From the NCBI RefSeq assembly GCF_004340465.1, contig NZ_SLVV01000004.1:391230-455229 (forward strand): DNA of 64,000 nucleotides, in the 5' to 3' direction. Below are positions 54,192 through 62,444 of the stretch, piece by piece; positions within the stretch are counted from its first letter, which is position 1; the number at the start of each line of letters is the position of its first letter. Both the position numbers and the translations under genes were made by a program. Origin of the DNA: Mesobacillus foraminis (GTDB lineage: Bacteria > Bacillota > Bacilli > Bacillales > Cytobacillaceae). The notes below the pieces were generated by a model. It had not been told where the DNA came from and ran no database searches. It saw only the letters and a program-made list of their open reading frames with translations.

Positions 54192-55205
54192 TTATCGCTC
54201 ACAAGCATAATTGTCTTTGTCCCTGTCATGTTTGGAATCATAGGCCGGGTGCCCGGCTGGTACTCCATCAGGATAAATCTTTCTCAGCTCTGTACAGTTT
54301 TGGAAATACTCTGGAGCTGGAGTTGGTTCTGGCGCTGGAACTGATTTTGGTGCTGGTTTTGGCTTAGGTGCCGGAGCAGGGTCAGCTTTTGGCTCTTCCT
54401 CATAGTGGAAGCCGTGATCGTGATCTACATGGGCATAGCCTGGAATGGACCAGACACCAATCTTCTTATTTCTCGCAATATCTTGTGCTTCATGAAATTC
54501 ATCTAGCATTGTTAAATCATTATACAAATAAGCCGTTGCAGCCAACCCTTTTTCCAGGACCATTTCCTGGTAGGTTTTATTTCCGACCCAGACGTAAGCC
54601 AAGATTCGGCCATACCTGTCTGCTTTCTCCTTGCCCACCTGAATGCCAACGGTTTTGTTTTTAAGAGTTTCCGTAGCAAACTGTGATGCTTCCGGTCCAA
54701 AAGGCTCAACTGGCTTTTGTGGATGCTTCGTTTCCGGTGTATCGATCAATAACATGCGAATCTCTTTTTGCTCTCCATCCATCAGTACTTCAATCGTATC
54801 CCCATCAATCACGCGGACGACTTTTGCCCGAACCCCTTTAGCCGCTGGAGTAGCCGGTTTTGGCTGAGCAGGTTTTGGCTGAGCTTGCTTCTGCTCTTCC
54901 GTTTTGGCTTTGTCCTTTGACTCTTCCTTTGAAGCAGACTCTTCTTTTTGTTCTTCTTCCTTCTTAGTCGGTTCCGCTTCTTCCTTCTTCTCTTCATTGG
55001 CCTGCCGCTCTTCCTGCTTGCTTGTCTCTTCAGCAGGCGGATTGACTGTACCATCAATGATTGCCATAGCTGCGAATAAAACAAAAGAGCCAACCGCAAT
55101 TATAAAATCACCTTTCCAGTTCTTCCTTTTAAATAAAGAAACAATGCCCTTGAAAACAAAAAACACAAAGGCTAAAAAAGCGATAATCCCTATAAACATG
55201 AACAT
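54192..55205 (-). CDS. membrane-anchored thermonuclease with excalibur domain
   Basis: About 337 residues. Two N-terminal helices (MFMFIGIIAFLAFVFFVF and FIIAVGSFVLFAAMAII) are followed by a Glu/Lys-rich stalk, a staphylococcal-nuclease domain (VRVIDGDTIEVL, EIRMLLIDTPETKHP, KADRYGRILAYV) with the Arg, Glu and Arg of the active site, a Pro-rich linker and a C-terminal excalibur domain with DRDKDNYACE. It should degrade extracellular DNA and RNA at the surface in a calcium-dependent way. ATG 55205 is chosen since GGGGGGAG lies just upstream. It recalls the excalibur protein near the sortase, but lacks a sorting signal. Confidence 0.85.
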   Translation of the reverse strand: MFMFIGIIAFLAFVFFVFKGIVSLFKRKNWKGDFIIAVGSFVLFAAMAIIDGTVNPPAEETSKQEERQANEEKKEEAEPTKKEEEQKEESASKEESKDKAKTEEQKQAQPKPAQPKPATPAAKGVRAKVVRVIDGDTIEVLMDGEQKEIRMLLIDTPETKHPQKPVEPFGPEASQFATETLKNKTVGIQVGKEKADRYGRILAYVWVGNKTYQEMVLEKGLAATAYLYNDLTMLDEFHEAQDIARNKKIGVWSIPGYAHVDHDHGFHYEEEPKADPAPAPKPKPAPKSVPAPEPTPAPEYFQNCTELRKIYPDGVPAGHPAYDSKHDRDKDNYACER

Positions 55206-55402
55206 GTATCTATCTCCCCCCAACGAGTGATTATAGCAGAAGGGTCACTAAAAGCTGTACCTATTTTTAAATTTTCATATACCTCTTATTCCCATATCAT
55301 TAAAGTCATTTTCTTTTTAAGTATTCTGAAAACCAAAGTTTATAAGCGACCTGTAAAAATACGTAACGATCCGGTGGGATTACCACTGAAAGAGTTTGTA
55401 TA

Positions 55403-55431
55403 GAAAAAAAGAGCCCGCTAATTAAGCGGAC
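55403..55431 (-). terminator. terminator of the GTPase gene
   Basis: CCGCT and AGCGG pair around AATTA, preceded by GAGC and followed on the minus strand by seven T residues. Confidence 0.68.
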
Positions 55432-55443
55432 TAACTACATTCT

Positions 55444-56688
55444 CTACGAATTATTTTCTTTTCTTTCCTTAAATACCTTGTTAAATTGCTGCTTCGTGCT
55501 TTCGATTGACACTTCATCGATAAAATAGGCGATGGCCGCTTCCGATAAGGCATATGTCCCTGCGGTCGCGACGGCTCCAGAAATGATGTTTCCCCCTACG
55601 GGGATAACTTTAAGTAGCTGGCGGGCCACTTGTCTAAAGGCAAAGCCAGCGGCTACATTTAGACCTAATGCACTTAAGAACTCCGCTATCCCTTTTTTAT
55701 CTAGTTTCTTTCCGCCAATTAAGCCAATGGTTGTGACCAGAAACATCTGCAGTCCCGTGATGATGGGGATATCCGCTATTGGAATGGGACTTGCTCCAAT
55801 AGCCCCCGTTACTCCCGAGATACTTTTGCCAATCCTTCTAGCCAGTTTTTTTTGAACGGACTTTAACTGCGAGAGCTGAGCGAGCTTTAATTGGGCCTGG
55901 TTGGGCAGCTGTTCGATTAAAAAATCGAGTAATAGATCGATATTCCATCTAGTATCGTAGACAATCTCCCCGTTTTCAAATTCCATATAGCTGCTCACAG
56001 GGATCACCTGAACAGGGTTGGAGACGGAATCCCTTAGTTTTGTTGATAAAACTTCCACCGCATCCGCTATATTCTTTTGTTTGACTTCATGTTCAAACGG
56101 CGGCTGATCGACGGATTTAGGACTTAATTCATCCACCTGGGTGACGATTCCCACGATTGGGATATCAAATTGGTGCTCACTCTCAATCGTTCGTTTCAGC
56201 TCTGACAGCTGCATCAAGTCTTCATCAATCCGGGAGCTTACTTCCTTGGCTTTACATAAAAATAAGATGGCATCCGGGCACTTTTCTTTAATGGAAACCT
56301 GAATCTCTTCCATGGCTGTGGCCTGTGAAATTTCCTCTTCCGGTCGTTCAGCCTCCCCAAGCCCCCTTGTATCGAGTATTTCAAGATTGCCTGAAGCCGA
56401 TGTGTAGGTATGCCACTTCCCAATCCCGGTTCTGGCCTTCACATCGCCAATTTCCGCTCTCTGTTCACTAAAAATGGCATTGATCAAGCTGGATTTTCCT
56501 GCGCCCCTTCGCCCGACAATGGCAATCCGCGCCGGCCGCGCATTCAAGGTAAATTCCTTCAATTGTTCCAGTTCCAGTTTTATTTTGTCTTTGATCGCTG
56601 AAGGCAGCTTTGAATCTACCAAACCTTCATAAATGGATTTTATTAAGTCATTCAGTTGATCTTTTTTTATCTCATCTTGTTGAGTCAT
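55444..56688 (-). CDS. GTPase with C-terminal DUF697-like membrane region
   Basis: The 414-residue product has a dynamin/Era-like GTP-binding domain: G1 GRRGAGKSS near residue 60, G3 DTRGLG near 106, G4 TQVDE near 188. The C-terminal part (about 300-395) holds glycine-rich hydrophobic helices (SGVTGAIGASPIPIADIPII, VIPVGGNIISGAVATAGTYA) like DUF697 proteins that touch the membrane. Relatives exist in many bacteria and some lie in stress or defence settings, but no role is known. GGAGGAAAGG precedes ATG 56688. Confidence 0.82.
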   Translation of the reverse strand: MTQQDEIKKDQLNDLIKSIYEGLVDSKLPSAIKDKIKLELEQLKEFTLNARPARIAIVGRRGAGKSSLINAIFSEQRAEIGDVKARTGIGKWHTYTSASGNLEILDTRGLGEAERPEEEISQATAMEEIQVSIKEKCPDAILFLCKAKEVSSRIDEDLMQLSELKRTIESEHQFDIPIVGIVTQVDELSPKSVDQPPFEHEVKQKNIADAVEVLSTKLRDSVSNPVQVIPVSSYMEFENGEIVYDTRWNIDLLLDFLIEQLPNQAQLKLAQLSQLKSVQKKLARRIGKSISGVTGAIGASPIPIADIPIITGLQMFLVTTIGLIGGKKLDKKGIAEFLSALGLNVAAGFAFRQVARQLLKVIPVGGNIISGAVATAGTYALSEAAIAYFIDEVSIESTKQQFNKVFKERKENNS

Positions 56689-56975
56689 TTGGCCTTTCCT
56701 CCTCCTATCTTCCTTGACCTTTAGTTATAAGTGCAGCAGTTACATTCGCCTTTCATATATATAAGATTTCAATTCTCCCTCTACTATACCCTTCTAAAAT
56801 GCGGTCGAACCCGTATGTTTTATTGCGTATCAGTAACCCTTTTTTTATAAAAGCAGCTGGTAAACAGCACTAAAAAGTTTCCAATTACTTCACTTAATGT
56901 TCCACTTCTTCTTTATTATCATTTAGAATGTTTAACAAACGCTTCTTTAATTTCCTCATTACAAAGGTGATTTTA

Positions 56976-57395
56976 TTGAATACCGCTAACTGAACATTAA
57001 GGATCGTTTATACCGTGTTGGTGCTGATCCTTATTTTATTGGGACTAGCCTCGAGAACATATAGTAATAACCTGTACCCTTTTCTGGCGGAGAATGCCGG
57101 GGATGCGTTTTGGGCGATGATGGTCTATTTTGGTTTCCGATTTCTTCTGATCCGGAAAGGAATTGTAACTGCCATTGTGGCAAGTTTGTTATTTAGTTTT
57201 GCTATTGAATTCAGCCAATTGTATCAAGGGGACTGGATCAATCAGATCCGGGGAACCTTGCCTGGAGCTTTGGTATTGGGGCATGGATTTATCTTTGTGG
57301 ATCTTATTCGTTATACGGTTGGTATTTTCATAGGGGCGTTTATTGATCGGGCGGCATTTGTAAAATACTTTAGGAATGGTGTTAGTGATGAATAA
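56976..57395 (+). CDS. DUF2809 membrane protein with an in-frame TGA near the start
   Basis: A DUF2809-type membrane protein of about 126 residues in its open part, with three or four helices (LVLILILLGLASRTYSNNLY, DAFWAMMVYFGFRFLLIRKG, VASLLFSFAIEFSQLY). The best ribosome binding site (AAAGGTGA) leads into TTG at 56976, but that frame meets TGA at 56991 after five codons and then continues as sense (TLRIVYTVLVLIL). Reinitiation at GTG 57015, preceded by AAGGA eleven bases upstream, would make a slightly shortened protein. Either the gene is damaged or the start is reset. No neighbours are linked. Confidence 0.62.
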
Positions 57396-57557
57396 ATTCT
57401 GTTTTAGTTATAATAGTAATGCCCTGAGCTCACTAAGCTGGTTATACAAAATGCAAAAAGGAAGGCCAATAATTGAAAACGGGTTCTCTTTTAGGGAAAA
57501 CTCTTTTATTTGGTCAAATTGCATTTAAATTAAATATATAAACAGTATCGATCATAA

Positions 57558-57587
57558 CTAAAAGAGCAGGAGTTTCTGCTCTTTTAG
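57558..57587 (-). terminator. terminator overlapping the lipoprotein stop
   Basis: CTAAAAGAGCAG and CTGCTCTTTTAG form a perfect twelve-base stem; the stop codon of the minus-strand lipoprotein lies in one arm. Confidence 0.8.
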
Positions 57588-58024
57588 TTTTTGAGTAATA
57601 TTTTTTCTAATATCTGTGCATTGTCTTTTTCTAAAGTTCCATACCGTTCTTTTTCATTGTTACTAATAATTGTTGCGGTATCATTACTTTGAATGAACCA
57701 AATCTGGTATTCAAATAATCTTTCAGGCATATTCTCATCATATTTGAAGAATAGGGTTGCCTTTATATCTTCTTTTCTACCCATTTTAGGTTCTACATTT
57801 GGCTCCCACTTAATTTGTTTAAATGCTTTTCTTAATGCATCTACCGTTTCTTCATCCGTAATCATTTCAGCTTCTCCATAGCTTCCATCTTCCTGAACCA
57901 CTTCAATATCTACCCTGGAAAGTTGACTTAAATCAAACTCATTCGAAGATTTATTGATACAGCCCACTAAAAACATGGCGAAAATAAGGCACATGATAAG
58001 GGAGACATTCGTTTTTTTTGACAA
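57584..58024 (-). CDS. small lipoprotein of unknown function
   Basis: About 146 residues. Signal peptide and lipobox (FLVGCINKS) are followed by one domain with VDIEVVQEDGSYGEAEMITD, MGRKEDIKATLFFKYD and a C-terminal TATIISNNEKERYG. No family recognised, but such lipoproteins of bacilli often sense or bind ligands at the membrane. TTG 58024 follows GGAG by eight bases; the frame is open to 58069. It is a single-gene unit. Confidence 0.72.
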   Translation of the reverse strand: MSKKTNVSLIMCLIFAMFLVGCINKSSNEFDLSQLSRVDIEVVQEDGSYGEAEMITDEETVDALRKAFKQIKWEPNVEPKMGRKEDIKATLFFKYDENMPERLFEYQIWFIQSNDTATIISNNEKERYGTLEKDNAQILEKILLKN

Positions 58025-58198
58025 AAAACCAACTCCTATAAAATAATTCCTTATTAAATTATACAACATTTCCCAGCTAAATCTTTAACTATCTCAGGTA
58101 ATATCCCATAGAAACAGAATATTAATCAGAAAGGACAATAGGTATTTTCCGTTTTTGCTGGCTTTGGTACATCTGCAAAGAAACCTTGATTTTGTAAT

Positions 58199-58238
58199 AA
58201 AAAGACCCAACAAAACTGTTATTTGGTCTGTCTTTTTA
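58199..58238. terminator. terminator-like hairpin
   Basis: AAAAAGAC and GTCTTTTT, with inner CCAA/TTGG, pair around an AT-rich loop. It could end a transcript from either side; no gene ends close by. Confidence 0.55.
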
Positions 58239-58420
58239 TTATTCACTCTTCTATCCCAAAGGAGAACACAGTCAGAATCCAGAATAATCCTGTTACATAA
58301 AAACTTGAACTAAAGAAGTATGAAAATACGTAGCCTTTGGCGGCTCCTCCATATAGGAGACTAATAAGAAACTGATGTTTTACGGCTAAAACTCTTTAGG
58401 TCTGACTGTACGGCTCTCAC

Positions 58421-58450
58421 TTGTTCACTCTAAAACCTCTTGGGTATAAT
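58421..58450 (+). promoter_or_regulatory. sigma-A type promoter for a small RNA
   Basis: TTGTTC (58421-58426) and TATAAT (58445-58450) lie 18 bases apart; a transcript would start near 58457. Confidence 0.5.
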
Positions 58451-58456
58451 ATAAAT

Positions 58457-58596
58457 AAGAACTCAAATATATTAAAAAAGCCACTGGTAAAAATACCTCC
58501 AAACGTTCAGTCAATAGAGAGTTCCCTTCAAGGGGGACAGCTATAATGGGAATAATCCACCAGAGGCCGGCAAGCTCAAGGGTGGATTATTTTTTA
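58457..58596 (+). ncRNA. candidate small RNA, holin-like toxin locus type
   Basis: A transcript of about 140 bases would run from the promoter to a strong terminator (AATAATCCACC at 58551-58561 with GGTGGATTATT at 58581-58591, then six T). On the minus strand the same segment reads like the 3' part of Bacillus holin-like toxin loci as I remember them (codons KNNPPLSLPASGGLF, then GTCCCC/GGGA and GTTTGGAGGTATTTT boxes). No intact toxin frame is visible, so this is either an antitoxin-type RNA left alone or a relic. It lies inside the toxin-immunity region. Confidence 0.4.
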
Positions 58597-58710
58597 TGGA
58601 TATATTGATTGCGAACTGACCCAAAGATCTAAACTTCAGTAGCCCGAATGCTTTGGCATATTAGCGTTCCACTGCCTAGTTGTGAAAAAAGGAGTCCCGA
58701 CTCATCCTAA

Positions 58711-58806
58711 TAGACTTCTTTGAAAGCTTTTTGGACCTTTAGTGTTTTGATGACATTTCGGACCCCTTAAAATTTTTTACATTTTTGTGGTGTCCGCAAA
58801 TTTCAG
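58711..58806 (-). pseudogene. relic of the middle part of the toxin gene
   Basis: On the minus strand VRNVIKTLKVQKAFKEVY is encoded and matches residues 181-198 of the intact toxin (IRNVVSTQKVQKAFKDVY), with the preceding FADTTK...FKG matching FAAIAKTPEVFKG after small indels. Stops and frameshifts break the rest. It lies downstream of the orphan immunity gene and shows that a second toxin copy once stood here. Confidence 0.75.
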
Positions 58807-58821
58807 CACAGTGTAGACCTC

Positions 58822-58860
58822 AAAAAATAAACCTTGAATAGGCTTTAGCAATTCAAGGTT
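58822..58860 (-). terminator. terminator of the orphan immunity gene
   Basis: AACCTTGAAT and ATTCAAGGTT form a ten-base stem, with TTTATTTTTTG after it on the minus strand. Closely related in sequence to the terminator at 59691-59728. Confidence 0.75.
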
Positions 58861-58876
58861 CTCTATTTAAAATTAT

Positions 58877-59176
58877 TCATTTTGTTTTGACAGCTTTTTT
58901 TATTACTTCTACTAATTTATTTATCCACTGAAGAGGGGTAAATTCAGTTGCTGGAAAATAAATTTCTGCATTATCTTGAATAATCCGTTCCTTTTCTTGT
59001 TTTGTTAATTCACTATGTAAAAACTCTTCACAATATTTTATTGTAAACAATAGACATTCTTTATTAGCTTCATTTATGAAGTCATCCAATGCTTGTTCTG
59101 GAGAGCTGATATCTTGGTGAAATGTTCCTCCTAAAAAATCTTCTACCTCTACAATGAAATCATATTGTTCATCCAT
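58877..59176 (-). CDS. orphan CdiI-type immunity protein
   Basis: A 99-residue acidic protein whose start (YDFIVEVEDFLGGTFHQDI) and centre (SPEQALDDFINEANKECL) resemble the contact-dependent growth inhibition immunity family. GAGAGG lies seven bases before ATG 59176. It directly follows a fragment that looks like the last 40 residues of a toxin, which fits a displaced toxin-immunity cassette kept for protection after the toxin itself was lost. It would neutralise a related toxin from a competing strain. Assignment is moderately sure. Confidence 0.65.
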   Translation of the reverse strand: MDEQYDFIVEVEDFLGGTFHQDISSPEQALDDFINEANKECLLFTIKYCEEFLHSELTKQEKERIIQDNAEIYFPATEFTPLQWINKLVEVIKKAVKTK

Positions 59177-59192
59177 TGGAATTCCTCTCTTT

Positions 59193-59324
59193 CTATTTGA
59201 CTGGATATCCTATTAGTATAAAATCACCATTATTGTCCTTTTTAAGAACAATTTTTGCGTTCGTTACATTTTCAACTTCTGCTGAGTTTCTTATTACATT
59301 TCTACAAATTACCTCTCTATCTCC
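59193..59324 (-). pseudogene. C-terminal relic of a lost toxin
   Basis: Between the orphan immunity gene and 59324 a minus-strand frame encodes EVENVTNAKIVLKKDNNGDF and ends YPVK then TAG, 16 bases before the immunity start. It has no start codon or ribosome binding site and opens after a stop codon. The arrangement, a toxin tail directly before an immunity gene, is typical of displaced C-terminal cassettes of polymorphic toxins. Confidence 0.6.
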
Positions 59325-59690
59325 CTAATACCTAATTGGTAATGTAAGACCACTATTAAGGTCAGAAAGCCACTTTTTTATTTTCACTATTCTTTGGATT
59401 ACTTAGAACTGTGCAGTCCTCTGTTCTAGTAATCGTTCTTTGTACGTAAAAAGCTGCGAAAAAAATTAAAGGTAAGGAGTTGACAATGAAAATGGTGGTA
59501 ACTGATGTTTTTATGATTAATTTCATTAGGTAAACATTAAATAGGTTGATGTACGTACTATATAATTTGTTAAAACATTATACTAGGGCATACAAGGCTT
59601 AATCATATTCTCTGTCTAAAAAATAAATTATTCGTTACTTGGGAGCCCCACAACAAAAAGTAAAACCTTCGGGACTGGGTATCCCCGCAC
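59325..59690. other. intergenic gap, nothing firm
   Basis: About 365 AT-rich bases. A 15-codon plus-strand frame at about 59488-59535 has a good ribosome binding site (AAGGAG) but may be chance. Otherwise nothing recognised. Confidence 0.3.
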
Positions 59691-59728
59691 AAAAAACCTT
59701 GAAAGGCTTTAGCCAATCAAGGTTTTTT
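59691..59728 (-). terminator. terminator of the toxin operon
   Basis: AAAACCTTGA at 59693-59702 and TCAAGGTTTT at 59718-59727 pair; minus-strand T tail. Related to the terminator at 58822-58860. Confidence 0.75.
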
Positions 59729-59767
59729 AATAATCTCTAATTATAATCAATACTTTCTATCTGTAAA

Positions 59768-60049
59768 TTATCTCCACCTCCAGTTAATTTCCCTGTCAGG
59801 ATAAACTGCAGGTATGTATATACCCTTTTTCCTATTTTCATTATCAATAATATACCAATTGCTATCATCTAACCATTCTTCGTTATAATTAGTTTCTTCA
59901 AAATCAGCTTCCTCATCTACAATCTTTGCAAAAAAATCGCTGAATTTATCTATATTTTTCGAAGGGGTAATTTCAGCATTAATCCACATCCCTTCAACAC
60001 TAATGTTGCGTATATCTCCTAAAAACTCGTTTAAAAAGTATAGTTTCAA
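59768..60049 (-). CDS. immunity protein of the ADP-ribosyltransferase-like toxin
   Basis: A 93-residue acidic protein (many Asp/Glu: EEADFEETNYNEEWLDDS) with no recognised family. TTG 60049 is chosen because AAGGAG lies eight bases upstream and the toxin stop is five bases before it; the GTG at 60058 overlaps that site. Position immediately after the toxin, tight spacing and low pI make it the cognate immunity protein. It should bind the toxin C-terminus in the producing cell. Confidence 0.75.
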   Translation of the reverse strand: MKLYFLNEFLGDIRNISVEGMWINAEITPSKNIDKFSDFFAKIVDEEADFEETNYNEEWLDDSNWYIIDNENRKKGIYIPAVYPDREINWRWR

Positions 60050-60054
60050 AATTC

Positions 60055-61368
60055 TCACTCCTTAGGCGAAACCTTAATATAGTGGCTAGGAACTTCCCCT
60101 TTAATCAAATACTCATTATCCCTTTTAGTCCAGTTAATTGCTCTATTCTTCCAAAAATGCGAAGAAACAACATCTCTTTCAATTAACTTTTGAATCTGTT
60201 TTGGGGAAAGTATAACAACATCTTTTACCTTTCCAGACTGTATATCTTTCCTTAAGGCTGATAAATCTAGTTCAATTGCATTTTCTCCATAATTTCCAAT
60301 CACATTTTTGTTATTTGTAAAACTAGTATAAGGACTATTAGATTTAGCTCCTTTTCTATAACCTCCAAGTATATGCTCTGTAACAGTTACTTGTCGCCCT
60401 TTATATAAACCATCCTTACTGGCTGGAACTAAATTACCTGAACTCGATATATGAGGTTTACCAATTCCATTTGGTCTAGTTGGAGAGTGAAGTAAACTAT
60501 CACCTCTATATAAATTACTTTTGTTGGTTACAGAAGCATTATCTATACCCTTATCAACAAACCCCTTCCACCGTTCCTCCGTCTCAGCCGCCATCTTCAC
60601 AATATTTTCCTTGGCTTCGCTAAAAGCTTCCCTTACAGTAATATCATTGAAAGAAGGGCCTCCTGCTGTGGCAGTAGCTTTCCCCAAGGACGGAATCCGT
60701 ACATCCCCCATTGCTTTTGCTGTGTTGGCGATCCATTGCCTGGTGGCGGAGAAAGGGGCCACGACTACATCATTGTACACATCTTTGAAGGCTTTTTGGA
60801 CCTTTTGTGTGCTGACGACGTTTCGGATGCCCTTGAACACTTCGGGGGTTTTGGCGATGGCGGCAAATCCGGTCTTTGCGGCTGCCCCTTTGCCGGCTTT
60901 TACTCCCATCGAAACGGCTTTACCACCGACCCCGACTGCTTTTGCAGGCGGGAAGATGGTCAGTGCCAGCATGAGTCCTGCCAGGGCTTTGTCCCCGGCG
61001 GACAGCTTTTCGCCGGTAACCGGGTCATACTCGCCAGCCAGCCGCTGGATGTCATACCATCCGACCATTTCGAGCAGGAATCCGCCGACCTTTCCGGCGA
61101 GGCTTTGTTCGGACTGCCTTGTGCTAGAAGCGGTCAATTTTACGAGACGCTGTACATCGTCGAGTTTGTGTTTGTACTTTTTGATTTGATAGTTAAAATC
61201 GGCTTCCAGGTTTTCAATGGAAGCTGGCATGGTTCCCGGGAAATTGGCTGCGAGAGATCCCAGATGCCAATTGATAGCGTTAAGCGCATGGTCGCATTCC
61301 TGCTCCGCCCTGCCGATTTGGTCTGCAAAGGCCTCCAGCTGATCCGCGTTGATTTGAATCCGGCTCAT
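60055..61368 (-). CDS. polymorphic toxin: WXG-like, pretoxin and ADP-ribosyltransferase-like domains
   Basis: A 437-residue secreted toxin. Residues 1-95 form a WXG100/DUF5344-like helical hairpin with NWHLG at 33-37. Residues 105-165 are a PT-TG pretoxin region (YDPVTGEKLSAGDKALAGL). The C-terminal 150 residues hold the toxic domain: LYRGDS (Arg288), SPYTSFT (347-351) and DNEYLIKGE (417-424) resemble the R-STS-ExE motifs of ADP-ribosyltransferases, but this is not certain. Likely exported by the type VII (Yuk/Ess) system. ATG 61368 overlaps the upstream partner gene, and an immunity gene follows. Confidence 0.82.
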   Translation of the reverse strand: MSRIQINADQLEAFADQIGRAEQECDHALNAINWHLGSLAANFPGTMPASIENLEADFNYQIKKYKHKLDDVQRLVKLTASSTRQSEQSLAGKVGGFLLEMVGWYDIQRLAGEYDPVTGEKLSAGDKALAGLMLALTIFPPAKAVGVGGKAVSMGVKAGKGAAAKTGFAAIAKTPEVFKGIRNVVSTQKVQKAFKDVYNDVVVAPFSATRQWIANTAKAMGDVRIPSLGKATATAGGPSFNDITVREAFSEAKENIVKMAAETEERWKGFVDKGIDNASVTNKSNLYRGDSLLHSPTRPNGIGKPHISSSGNLVPASKDGLYKGRQVTVTEHILGGYRKGAKSNSPYTSFTNNKNVIGNYGENAIELDLSALRKDIQSGKVKDVVILSPKQIQKLIERDVVSSHFWKNRAINWTKRDNEYLIKGEVPSHYIKVSPKE

Positions 61369-61685
61369 TTTAATGCCCGCTCCTCGCTGTGGAGCCTGGA
61401 GATTTCGCGGTTCAGTGCTCGCAGCAGCTCTTCCCCTGTATGATAAGCCCTGTTTCCCGTATGGTTCAATTCCAATGCCATCTCTTCATAGGCTCTCCTG
61501 GTATCTCCCTGCCAGGAACCTGTATAACTTCCATGTGCGACCTTGTATGTACGTTTGGCATCCTCCAGACTCTGCAGGGCCTGCCTCACATTTCCCCTGT
61601 ATCCTTCCAGGGCTAAAATCTTATATCTTATCTTTGCCAGCTTAGCCAGCCGTACAGCTGCATCGTCCACCTTACTTAAATCCAT
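61365..61685 (-). CDS. toxin partner, DUF5082/YwqH-like
   Basis: A 106-residue helical coiled-coil protein (AAVRLAKLAKIRYKILALEGYR ... LLRALNREISRLHSE) with SWQG, a WXG-type turn near residue 57. It resembles the YwqH-type accessory proteins that travel with type VII-exported toxins in Bacillus. ATG 61685 is chosen because GGAGGAG lies seven bases upstream; the frame is open to 61733. Its stop overlaps the toxin start (ATGA), so it is translated with the toxin and probably acts as a targeting partner or chaperone. Confidence 0.78.
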   Translation of the reverse strand: MDLSKVDDAAVRLAKLAKIRYKILALEGYRGNVRQALQSLEDAKRTYKVAHGSYTGSWQGDTRRAYEEMALELNHTGNRAYHTGEELLRALNREISRLHSEERALK

Positions 61686-62017
61686 CCAGTCTCCTCCAGC
61701 TTCGTTCACTAGGTATATAGTAAATTTTACCAAAGGAGACCAATTGAAAAATCCTGCTAAATTCTTAATTAGGGAGCAGAAAAGTATGTGAATGATAGTT
61801 CTTATTGCCTATATCCAATTATGTTAATAGAGGAAAACGAGGATTATAAGTAGATTTTTGATCGATATTTTTTAGAGTTCCAGATCATATAATCCAATGC
61901 CAGTTTACTCCAAAACAAATTCAATGGTAAAAATCAAATAACCTATAGACCGTTGATGTTCGCAACACCAAGCGGTCCTTGTTATTGAAGGTTACTGAGA
62001 GTAGAGAAGTCCGGTTA
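61686..62017. other. promoter region of the toxin operon
   Basis: About 330 AT-rich bases with the toxin operon promoter presumably at the left end. No gene was recognised. Confidence 0.4.
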
Positions 62018-62239
62018 TTACCACTTCCCATTTTGCTCTAAGATTGATTTTAAATCCCTAAACAGATTGTTATGAGTTCTTGCTCTTTGTTCTCCATTGT
62101 GCTTATCAGTATGCTCAATGCTTGTCAGCCAAGACTCTTTCCCTTCGTGAGGATTTTTAATGGAAAGATGAATGGTGTTTTCGTCTTGTTTCCACATGTT
62201 AAAGTTAAGTCCAGATAAAGTTTTCGTTTCCTTCGTCAT
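62018..62239 (-). CDS. small protein of unknown function
   Basis: A 73-residue soluble protein (LNFNMWKQDENTIHLSIKN, SIEHTDKHNGEQRARTHN) with no family I recognise. GGAAGGGG lies nine bases before ATG 62239, which supports translation. It sits alone between the toxin locus and the histidine kinase. Confidence 0.6.
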   Translation of the reverse strand: MTKETKTLSGLNFNMWKQDENTIHLSIKNPHEGKESWLTSIEHTDKHNGEQRARTHNNLFRDLKSILEQNGKW

Positions 62240-62444
62240 ATTATTTTCCCCTTCCTTTTTGCTGGTCTTCTTTCAAACGATCTTATCACAATTGATCACG
62301 TGTTCGTTTCAATCTTCTCACCCATCATTTATGTAAAAAACATGACCATTCTATCAAAATTTCATTCTTATTTTATCCCTTAGTGTGAAAGCGCGGCTAG
62401 TGTAAAGGATATTTGAACAGGGGTAGGCAACAGGAAATGTTCCC

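Noticed and set aside
60521..61443. Long plus-strand frames opposite the toxin gene
   Set aside because: Antisense shadows; the minus-strand operon shows coupled starts and ribosome binding sites.
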